Below are positions 1 to 5,954 of a DNA stretch of 18,457 nucleotides, piece by piece. Each line of letters begins with the position of its first letter. The first letter of the stretch is position 1. This DNA comes from Actinomycetota bacterium (lineage in GTDB: Bacteria > Actinomycetota > Thermoleophilia > Gaiellales > Gaiellaceae), in NCBI GenBank assembly GCA_005885085.1, contig VAXY01000040.1, positions 1-18,457 of the forward strand, in the 5' to 3' direction. Made by a program: the position numbers and the translations under genes. Under the pieces are notes generated by a model. That model saw only the letters and a program-made list of their open reading frames with translations. It was not told the DNA's origin and did no database searches.

Positions 1-72
1 TACGTCGACCCTGTCGCCCTTCGACGTCGGTTGAAGCATTCGACCAGGGCTGACACCAAGGCCGGAGGCTAA
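1..72 (+). CDS. possible 3' end of an upstream gene (uncertain)
   Basis: Frame 1 is open from the window edge to a TAA at 70-72 and would encode the last 23 residues of a protein, rich in Arg/Lys. The other two plus frames close earlier (TGA near 31 and 49). The stretch is too short for family recognition or a meaningful coding test, and an open frame of this length is expected by chance in GC-rich DNA. The 119 bases between this stop and rex contain only the inverted repeat listed separately. Confidence 0.2.
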   Translation, partial: YVDPVALRRRLKHSTRADTKAGG

Positions 73-126
73 GCAGGCGACTACCAGCACCCAGCGTCCA
101 CCGTCGAGGCGCGGGCGGGCGCAGCC

Positions 127-161
127 CGCACGCGGCGGTCACAAAGTGACCGGCGCGTGCG
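127..161. promoter_or_regulatory. long inverted repeat upstream of rex (operator or hairpin)
   Basis: A near-perfect inverted repeat is centred on position 144. The core CGGTCACAAAGTGACCG (136-152) is flanked by arms that continue to pair out to 127/161, with a single G/G mismatch at 135/153 and an AAA centre. It ends 30 nt before the rex GTG. It contains a TCACAA half-site like that of Rex operators, but the half-sites are in the opposite order (TCACA...AGTGA rather than TGTGA...TCACA), so it is not a canonical Rex box. No T-run follows on the plus strand, so it is a poor intrinsic terminator for an upstream gene. Another regulator's operator, or an RNA hairpin, remain possible. Confidence 0.5.
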
Positions 162-191
162 CTCGGGGCCTCGTGATACAACGCGTTCGGG

Positions 192-848
192 GTGTCACAA
201 ACTCTTGAAGCCAGGGCTGCTGCACCCGGGGGCGACCGCCTGACCGTCGGTGTCGCCGCGCGCCTGTCGCGCTACCTGCAGGTCCTGACCCAGGCGAGGA
301 AGATGGGCAAGGAGCGGATCTCCTCCCAGGAGATCTCCGACTACACGAACATCAACGCGACCCAGATCCGGCGCGACCTGTCCGCGTTCGGGAAGTTCGG
401 CAAGCGGGGCGTCGGCTACAACATCGACTCGCTCCTGGGCGAGATCCGGAAGATCCTCCGCACCCAGGGACAGCACAACATCGCGCTGATCGGCGCCGGC
501 CGTCTGGGCCAGGCGATCGCCAGCTCGCCGATCTTCGCCGAGCACGGGATCAACATCGCCGCCGTGTTCGACACTGATCCCGACAAGGTCGGCCGGCCGG
601 TCGGGAACGTGCCGGTGAGCGACTACGGCCGGCTTGCCAACGCGATCCGCGAGAAGAACATCATCGTCGGCGTCGTCGCGGTTCCGGCCGACAACGCGCA
701 ACGCGTGGCCGACGACCTGGTCGCATCGGGAATCAAGATCATCTTCAACTACTCCGAAGCGCTGCTCGACGTGCCCCAGGACGTTGCCGTGCACACGTCC
801 AACCCGGCGGTCGAGCTGCTCTACGCTCTCTACTTCTATTTGACCTAG
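192..848 (+). CDS. rex: redox-sensing transcriptional repressor Rex
   Basis: This 218-aa protein is a full-length Rex, the cytosolic repressor that reads the NADH/NAD+ ratio and controls respiratory and fermentative genes. The N-terminal winged helix spans about residues 20-85, with the family-typical run TQIRRDLSAFGKFGKRGVGY. A Rossmann NADH-binding domain follows, with GAGRLGQA at 101-108, and the C-terminal domain-swap helix ends in ELLYALYFYLT. The GTG at 192 is the only reasonable start before the conserved helix. No clear Shine-Dalgarno precedes it, and a TGATAC-like stretch at 174-179 could allow a very short leader. The gene stands alone, with a GC-rich hairpin directly after the stop. 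I see no consensus Rex operator (TTGTGA-n6-TCACAA) here, only a TCACAA half-site overlapping its own start (195-200). Assignment is secure. Confidence 0.95.
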   Translation: MSQTLEARAAAPGGDRLTVGVAARLSRYLQVLTQARKMGKERISSQEISDYTNINATQIRRDLSAFGKFGKRGVGYNIDSLLGEIRKILRTQGQHNIALIGAGRLGQAIASSPIFAEHGINIAAVFDTDPDKVGRPVGNVPVSDYGRLANAIREKNIIVGVVAVPADNAQRVADDLVASGIKIIFNYSEALLDVPQDVAVHTSNPAVELLYALYFYLT

Positions 849-865
849 GGGCCGCGTAGCGGCCC
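849..865 (+). terminator. GC hairpin after rex
   Basis: GGGCCGC, loop GTA, GCGGCCC: a perfect 7-bp stem starting one base after the rex stop codon. It lacks a T-tract (GGTGGAGGGGG follows), so it would be a hairpin-only terminator of the kind proposed for high-GC actinobacteria, or just an mRNA 3'-end stabiliser. Confidence 0.4.
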
Positions 866-939
866 GGTGGAGGGGGTCTGGGAAAACCGGGAGGTTACCC
901 CGACGGGGCGACCGTCCCCCTCCGCGATGATTGGCGTCG

Positions 940-2184
940 ATGCGCATCCTGCTCTGGCACGGTTACCTGCTCGGCGGGACCGGGTCGAATGTGTACACGC
1001 GCGCGCTCGCGCGGGAATGGAGCCGCGCGGGACACGACGTGGTCGTCTTCTGCCAGGAGCGACACCCTGACGTGTATGACGTCGGGGGCGCAGAGGTCGT
1101 GCGGCCGGACATCGGCGGCCTCTTGCCGGTGTTCGTGCTCGACCGCTATGAGGGTCTCGAGGCGCGGCTGCTGCAGGACCTCACGCGCGAGGAGCGTGAA
1201 CGCTACGTCGAGCGGAACGCGGCCGCGCTCCGCGCACGGCTGCCCGCAGATCTCGTGTTCGCAAATCACGTCCTGCTCGGCGCTCCGGTCGGTCTCGCCG
1301 GCGGCGCACCCTTCGTGGTCAAGGCACACGGCTCGGAGCTCGAGTACTCGATGCGCGGCAACGACGAGCTGGCGGCGTGGGGGGCGGAGACCCTCGCACA
1401 CGCGGAAGCGGTGGTCGTCGGTTCCGCGCACATCCGCGGCGTCCTCGAAGACGTCGTCGGCCACGTCGACGGCGTGCACGAGGTTCCGCCGGGCGTCGAC
1501 GTCGATGAGTTCCGGCCGCAGGAGCGCGGGCAGGCCCTCGAGCGGCTGTTGATGGAGGCGCGGGCCGACCCGGCGAACCCCGGCAACGCGAACGAACGCC
1601 TGCCGGACGACGGCAACGCCGAGCACTTCGCGGCGTTCTTCGCGACGGACGAGCCGACCGTCCTTTACTTCGGGAAGCTGCTCTTCAACAAGGGCGTGCA
1701 CCTGTTGCTCGACGCGATGCGCGAGCTCGATGCGCGCGCGGTGATCGTCGGCTTCGGCGACTACCGCGCCGAGCTGGAGCACGCCGCTCCGGAGCGGGTG
1801 CTTTTCACCGGGCCGCTCGAGCATCGCCATCTCGTGCATCTGCTCCCGCTCGCGGACGTCGTGGCGGTGCCGTCGATCTTCCCGGAGGCGTTCGGCATGG
1901 TTGCCGCGGAAGCCGCCGCGGCCGGGGTGCCGCCGCTCGTGGCCCGGCATTCGGGCCTCGCCGAGATCGCGGCCGGGCTCGAGACGACGTACCCGGCGGA
2001 ATTCCGGCCGCTGACGAGCTTCGCGCGCGGCGACGCGGGGGATCTCGCCGCGAAGCTCGGCGAGCTGCTCGCGCTGGCCGCCGAGACGCGGCGGGAGCTC
2101 GGTGCGGCCGCACGCCGCGCGGCGGTCGAGCGCTGGAGCTGGTCGAGCGTCGCCGAGCGCCTGCTGTCGCTTCATTTACGCTAG
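940..2184 (+). CDS. GT4-type glycosyltransferase (GT-B fold)
   Basis: This 414-aa protein has the layout of a retaining GT4 glycosyltransferase, which moves a sugar from a nucleotide-sugar donor to an unidentified acceptor at the cytosolic face. The N-terminus MRILLWHGYLLGGTGSNVYT is the usual first strand plus glycine-rich loop. HGSELEYSM and the linker VPPGVDVDEFRP follow. The donor domain has LYFGKLLFNKGVHLLLDA and the EX7E motif EAFGMVAAE at residues 316-324. I chose the ATG at 940; an in-frame TTG at 931 would add three residues, and neither has a good ribosome site. It ends 4 nt before the ligase gene start. Substrate cannot be told: cell-wall, polysaccharide or small-thiol precursor glycosylation are all possible. 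Confidence 0.85.
   Translation: MRILLWHGYLLGGTGSNVYTRALAREWSRAGHDVVVFCQERHPDVYDVGGAEVVRPDIGGLLPVFVLDRYEGLEARLLQDLTREERERYVERNAAALRARLPADLVFANHVLLGAPVGLAGGAPFVVKAHGSELEYSMRGNDELAAWGAETLAHAEAVVVGSAHIRGVLEDVVGHVDGVHEVPPGVDVDEFRPQERGQALERLLMEARADPANPGNANERLPDDGNAEHFAAFFATDEPTVLYFGKLLFNKGVHLLLDAMRELDARAVIVGFGDYRAELEHAAPERVLFTGPLEHRHLVHLLPLADVVAVPSIFPEAFGMVAAEAAAAGVPPLVARHSGLAEIAAGLETTYPAEFRPLTSFARGDAGDLAAKLGELLALAAETRRELGAAARRAAVERWSWSSVAERLLSLHLR
2177..2182 (+). promoter_or_regulatory. putative -10 for leaderless transcription of the ligase gene
   Basis: TACGCT (TAnnnT) lies exactly 6 nt before the GTG at 2189, inside the last codons of the glycosyltransferase gene. The same hexamer with the same spacing precedes the first TrkA-like gene at 9994. 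The GTG has no Shine-Dalgarno sequence, which fits a leaderless mRNA. No convincing -35 is visible. Confidence 0.4.
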
Positions 2185-2188
2185 TGAT

Positions 2189-3349
2189 GTGGGCGACGCG
2201 CAGCGTTTGAGCCCGGAAGAGCAGATCCGGTTCGCCCGCGAGGCATTCGACGGTGGGCAGGACTTCACGATCGCCGTGGAGGAGGAGTTCGCGCTGCTCG
2301 ATCCGGAGTCGCTCGAGCTGACGAACCGCTTCGAGGAGCTCAAGGGAGCTGGGGCCGGCAGCGAGCTCGACGAGCATCTCGTCGGCGAGCTGATCGCGTC
2401 CGAGATCGAGATCAAGACCGGGCGCTCCGCGACGTTCGGGGAGACGGCCGAGCGGATGGGGACGCGCCGAGCGCAGCTGGCGGAGCTCGCCGACCGCTTC
2501 GACGTCGCGCTCGCCTGCACCGGCACGCACCCGTGGAGCCGGTGGCAGGACCAGCGCATCATCGACACGCCGCACTACCGCCGCAACAACGAGATCCTCC
2601 AGTACGTCGTCTGGCGCAACAACAGCTTCGGCATCCATGCGCACATCGGCATCCGGGGAGCCGACCGTGCGGTGGCCGTCTGCAACGCGTTTCGCAACGT
2701 GCTGCCCGAGCTGCTGGCGCTCTCTGCGAGCTCGCCGTTCGTCGAGGACTGCGTCACTGGTCTCCACTCCGCGCGCACGGAGATCTTCACCAAGCTGTTT
2801 CCGCGCGCAGGTATCCCCGACGTGTACGACGGCTGGGCTGGATTCGAGCGATACGTGCGCTTCCTCTACGAGACCCGGTCGATCGACGAGCACACGCAGA
2901 TGTGGTGGAGCGTCCGGCCGCATCTCGCGTTCCCGACGGTCGAGGTGCGCATCTGCGACGCGCAGCCCGACCTCGGGGAGGCGCAGTCGCTCGCGGCGTT
3001 GATGCACGCGCTCGGCGCCCGCTTCGCGCGCGCTCTCGACGAGGGCGAGCCGCTGCCGCAGCTCCCGAACCGGCTGCTCGAGGAGAATCTCTGGCGCGCA
3101 ATCCGCTACGGGCTGACGAATGGGTTGATCGACTTCGAGCGGGGCGAGGTCGTCCCGGCGCGCGCGCGGATCGAGGCGCTGATCGAATGGGTGCTGCCGG
3201 TCGCAGAGGAGATCGGCGCCGCTCCGTATCTCGCCGTCCCCGAGGCGAACGCCTCGGAGCGCCAATACGCGCGGCTGGAGCAGCTCGGTTCACACCGCGA
3301 CGTGTTCGCCGAGCTGGTGCGACGGCCGCGGGAGCTCGTTGGTGCCTGA
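2189..3349 (+). CDS. glutamate-cysteine ligase family 2 / YbdK-type carboxylate-amine ligase
   Basis: This 386-aa protein belongs to the GCS2 family, ATP-dependent ligases that join the gamma-carboxylate of glutamate (or a related acid) to an amine such as cysteine. Family landmarks run in order: FTIAVEEEFALLDPES at about residues 26-41, SEIEIKTGRS, an ACTGTHPW stretch, the HAHIG motif at 150-154, and WSVRPHLAFPTVEVRICD, which matches the conserved strand typical of YbdK. Length fits the family (about 370-390). The GTG at 2189 is chosen because it lies 4 nt after the glycosyltransferase stop and places the first conserved strand at the usual distance; a TTG at 2207 is less likely. The stop overlaps the start of the next gene, so the two are co-translated. 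The real substrate is unknown: gamma-glutamylcysteine for a thiol such as ergothioneine is one option. Confidence 0.85.
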   Translation: MGDAQRLSPEEQIRFAREAFDGGQDFTIAVEEEFALLDPESLELTNRFEELKGAGAGSELDEHLVGELIASEIEIKTGRSATFGETAERMGTRRAQLAELADRFDVALACTGTHPWSRWQDQRIIDTPHYRRNNEILQYVVWRNNSFGIHAHIGIRGADRAVAVCNAFRNVLPELLALSASSPFVEDCVTGLHSARTEIFTKLFPRAGIPDVYDGWAGFERYVRFLYETRSIDEHTQMWWSVRPHLAFPTVEVRICDAQPDLGEAQSLAALMHALGARFARALDEGEPLPQLPNRLLEENLWRAIRYGLTNGLIDFERGEVVPARARIEALIEWVLPVAEEIGAAPYLAVPEANASERQYARLEQLGSHRDVFAELVRRPRELVGA

Positions 3350-3650
3350 AGAGCAGAAGCCGACCGACGAGGAGCTGATGAAGCAGCTCGAGGAGGAGCT
3401 GCAGAAGCTGCAGGTTTCCGACCTCCTCGTCCAGACGCTGTACACGGTGTCGTCGCTCGGATACCGCAAGCTCTCCGAACCGGACCGCGACCTCGATCAG
3501 GCGCGCCTCGCGATCGAAGCATTGCGGGCATTGCTCCCCGTGCTCGAGGGGACGGTCGGCGACGAGCTCGTGCGTGACTTCAAGCAGGTCACGTCCAATC
3601 TCCAGCTCGCCTATGCCGACGCGGCGAAGGGGACGAACGGCACGGCCTGA
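3342..3650 (+). CDS. DUF1844-like small acidic helical protein
   Basis: A 102-aa, mostly helical acidic protein: charged N-terminus (PEEQKPTDEELMKQLEEELQ), then a conserved-looking core (VSDLLVQTLYTVSSLGYRKL and DLDQARLAIEALRALLPVLE) ending in a Q-V-T-S-N-L-Q-L-A-Y-A helix. The core resembles DUF1844, a family of unknown function. The GTG at 3342 is preferred over the TTG at 3339 because GGGAG (3330-3334) lies 7 nt upstream. The first 8 bases overlap the end of the ligase gene, which indicates translational coupling. No transmembrane segment or signal peptide is visible. Family assignment is by remembered pattern only; function is unknown. Confidence 0.75.
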   Translation: MPEEQKPTDEELMKQLEEELQKLQVSDLLVQTLYTVSSLGYRKLSEPDRDLDQARLAIEALRALLPVLEGTVGDELVRDFKQVTSNLQLAYADAAKGTNGTA

Positions 3651-3787
3651 CCCCGGCCGCAAGCCCGCCCAGGAAGCCGCTGCCTAGCCCCATGTGATAG
3701 AAACCTGCCCGCGCCGGGGACACTCGGCGCTGACCTTGTGAGGGGGTAGGAACGCTGATCGTCGGGAGCTTCTTCAACGACCACGCG

Positions 3788-5818
3788 GTGCTCTTCGCGC
3801 TCGTATGCGCGGGGATCGCGGTCGCCTACGGCATCGGGCTGACCGTCTGGCTGCTCGGCCGGCCGACCGGCAACGAGCGCATGCGCGAGATCCAGCGCGC
3901 CGTCCAGGAGGGCGCGGCTGCGTACCTGAAACGGCAATACATGACGATCGCGGCGGTGTCGATCGTCCCGTTCCTGCTGCTCGGCTTCTACCACAAGCTC
4001 GGTTGGGGGACGGCGATCGGCTTCCTCGTCGGCGCGATCCTCTCCGCCGCCGCCGGTTTCATCGGCATGAACGTCGCGGTTCGGTCCAACGTGCGCACGG
4101 CGGAGGCGGCCCGGCACGGCCTCAAGCCGGCGCTCAACGTCGCGTTCCGCGCGGGCTCGGTGACCGGTCTGCTCGTCGTCGGGCTCGGGTTGCTCGGAGT
4201 CGCGGGCTACTACTGGGCGCTGACGGGCTGGATCGGAAACTCGAAGGAGTCGGCGATCGACGACCTGATCGGGCTCGCGTTCGGCGGTTCGCTGATCTCG
4301 GTGTTCGCCCGGCTCGGCGGCGGCATCTACACGAAGGCGGCGGATGTCGGCGCCGATCTCGTCGGGAAGATCGAGGCGGGCATTCCGGAGGACGACCCGC
4401 GCAACCCGGCGGTGATCGCCGACAACGTCGGCGACAACGTCGGCGACTGCGCCGGGATGGCGGCCGACCTGTTCGAGACGTATGCCGTCACCGCGGTCGC
4501 CGTGATGCTGCTCGGGCTGCAGTTCCCCTCGTCCAACCTCGCGCTGTTTCCGCTCGCGATCGGCGGCATCTCGATCCTCGCGTCGGTGATCGGAACGTTC
4601 TTCGCGCGCGTCGGGCGCGGCGGGTCGATCATGAACGCGCTCTATCTCGCCGTGCTCGTCGCGACCGTGCTGTCCGCGATCGGCTTCATCCCGGTCACGA
4701 TGGCGTTCGACGGCGGCAAGTTCGGGTTCGCCGACCTGTACGTCTCGGCGATCGTCGGCCTGGCGGTGACCTTCCTGCTCGTCGCGATCACGGAGTACTA
4801 CACGGGGACGCGCTGGGGCCCGGTGAAGTCGATCTCGTCCGCGTCGCAGACGGGACACGCGACCAACATCATCTCCGGGCTGGCCGTCGGGATGCAGGCG
4901 ACGGCGCTGCCGGTGGTGGTGATCGCCACCGGCATCCTCGTCGCGCACCATTTCGCCGGGCTGTACGGGATCGGAGTCGCCGTCATGGCGCAGCTGTCGA
5001 TGACGGGGTTGATCGTGGCGCTCGACGCGTACGGGCCCGTCACCGACAACGCGGGCGGGATCGCGGAGATGGCGGACCTCGACGAATCCGTGCGCGCGAT
5101 CACCGACCCACTCGACGCAGTCGGCAACACGACGAAGGCGGTGACCAAGGGGTACGCGATCGGCTCGGCCGCGCTGGCCGCGCTCGTGCTGTTCGACTCC
5201 TACACGACCGGCCTGCACGACCAGGCCGATCCGAGCAGCGCGCTCGCGTCGGTGAGCTTCAACCTCAGCGACGCGTGGGTGATCGCCGGCCTCTTCATCG
5301 GCGGGCTGATGCCGTTCCTGTTCGCCTCGCTGGCGATGCAGGCCGTCGGCCGCGTCGGCGGCCAGATCGTGACGGAGGTGCGGCGCCAGTTCCGCGAGAA
5401 CCCCGGGATCATGGAAGGGACCTCTCGGCCGGAATATGGCCGCGCGATCGACATCGTCACCAGCTCGGCGATCCGGGAGATGCTGCTGCCGGCGCTGATC
5501 CCGATCCTGTTCCCGATCATCGTCGGGATCATCAATCCGCGCATGCTGGGCGGGCTGCTGATCGGGACGATCGTGACGGGCCTGTTCCTCGCGATTGCGA
5601 TGACGTCGGGCGGCGGGGCGTGGGACAACGCGAAGAAGCTGATCGAGGACGGCGCCTACGGCGGCAAGGGCTCGGAAGCGCACGCGGCCTCGGTCACGGG
5701 CGACACCGTCGGCGATCCCTACAAGGACACGGCCGGACCCGCGATCAACCCGATGATCAAGATCGCCAACATCGTCGCGATCCTCATCATCCCGCTCATC
5801 GTCTCGATTCACGGCTAG
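3788..5818 (+). CDS. hppA: membrane H+-translocating pyrophosphatase, K+-independent type
   Basis: This 676-aa polytopic membrane protein hydrolyses pyrophosphate and pumps protons across the cytoplasmic membrane. The signature stretch from Asp186 (DVGADLVGKIE, then EDDPRNPAVIADNVGDNVGD) supplies the Mg-PPi ligands. GNTTKAVT at 446-453 carries Lys450 and Thr453, the residues that mark the K+-independent subgroup (K+-dependent enzymes have Ala and Gly/Ala there). The C-terminal GGAWDNAKK...GDTVGDPYKDTAGPAINP completes the active site. Length is normal. The start is uncertain: GTG 3788 has no ribosome site, whereas an in-frame CTG at 3755 lies 8 nt after GGGGG (3742-3746) and would add 11 residues (MLIVGSFFNDH). 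The gene appears monocistronic, ending in a strong hairpin. Confidence 0.95.
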   Translation: MLFALVCAGIAVAYGIGLTVWLLGRPTGNERMREIQRAVQEGAAAYLKRQYMTIAAVSIVPFLLLGFYHKLGWGTAIGFLVGAILSAAAGFIGMNVAVRSNVRTAEAARHGLKPALNVAFRAGSVTGLLVVGLGLLGVAGYYWALTGWIGNSKESAIDDLIGLAFGGSLISVFARLGGGIYTKAADVGADLVGKIEAGIPEDDPRNPAVIADNVGDNVGDCAGMAADLFETYAVTAVAVMLLGLQFPSSNLALFPLAIGGISILASVIGTFFARVGRGGSIMNALYLAVLVATVLSAIGFIPVTMAFDGGKFGFADLYVSAIVGLAVTFLLVAITEYYTGTRWGPVKSISSASQTGHATNIISGLAVGMQATALPVVVIATGILVAHHFAGLYGIGVAVMAQLSMTGLIVALDAYGPVTDNAGGIAEMADLDESVRAITDPLDAVGNTTKAVTKGYAIGSAALAALVLFDSYTTGLHDQADPSSALASVSFNLSDAWVIAGLFIGGLMPFLFASLAMQAVGRVGGQIVTEVRRQFRENPGIMEGTSRPEYGRAIDIVTSSAIREMLLPALIPILFPIIVGIINPRMLGGLLIGTIVTGLFLAIAMTSGGGAWDNAKKLIEDGAYGGKGSEAHAASVTGDTVGDPYKDTAGPAINPMIKIANIVAILIIPLIVSIHG

Positions 5819-5835
5819 CGCCGTGAATCGACTTT
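5804..5835 (+). terminator. intrinsic terminator-like hairpin at the end of hppA
   Basis: Arms TCGATTCACGGC (5804-5815) and GCCGTGAATCGA (5820-5831) form a perfect 12-bp stem with a 4-nt loop TAGC, followed by CTTT. The hppA stop codon TAG (5816-5818) is the loop itself. This is the best terminator-like structure in the window, though the T-run is short. Confidence 0.65.
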
Positions 5836-5884
5836 GGGTACGCGCGACCGCCGCAGACGCGGTCTGGCGTGTCAGTCCGGCCGT

Positions 5885-5908
5885 CGCTAGAGCGGCTGCG
5901 CTCTAGCG
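5885..5908 (+). terminator. second hairpin between hppA and the first APC-Usp gene
   Basis: CGCTAGAGCG, loop GCTG, CGCTCTAGCG: a perfect 10-bp stem, followed by CCCGTCCTTTG. It lies 54 nt after the hppA terminator and 46 nt before the next start. It could be a backup terminator, or a structure near the start of a longer transcript of the next gene. Confidence 0.45.
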
Positions 5909-5942
5909 CCCGTCCTTTGTCGGTGACCGCTGGCGGAGGTTC

Positions 5943-5948
5943 TAGGCT
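5943..5948 (+). promoter_or_regulatory. putative -10 for leaderless transcription of the first APC-Usp gene
   Basis: TAGGCT (TAnnnT) lies 6 nt before the GTG at 5955. A GGAGGT at 5935-5940 is 14 nt from the start, too far to be a normal ribosome site, which favours the promoter reading. TTGTCG at 5917-5922 is a weak -35 candidate with an over-long 20-nt spacer. Confidence 0.35.
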
Positions 5949-5954
5949 CCTGTC

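Noticed and set aside
137..151. Canonical Rex operator (autoregulation)
   Set aside because: The half-sites are in reversed order and spacing does not fit TTGTGA-n6-TCACAA.
2102..2188. Upstream ATG for the ligase inside the glycosyltransferase gene
   Set aside because: It would add about 29 non-homologous residues overlapping conserved glycosyltransferase coding sequence; the GTG at 2189 fits the family start.
3611..5812. 733-codon open frame on the minus strand
   Set aside because: It mirrors the pyrophosphatase gene, is extremely Arg/Asp/His-rich and has no recognisable domain: a typical shadow of GC-rich coding sequence.
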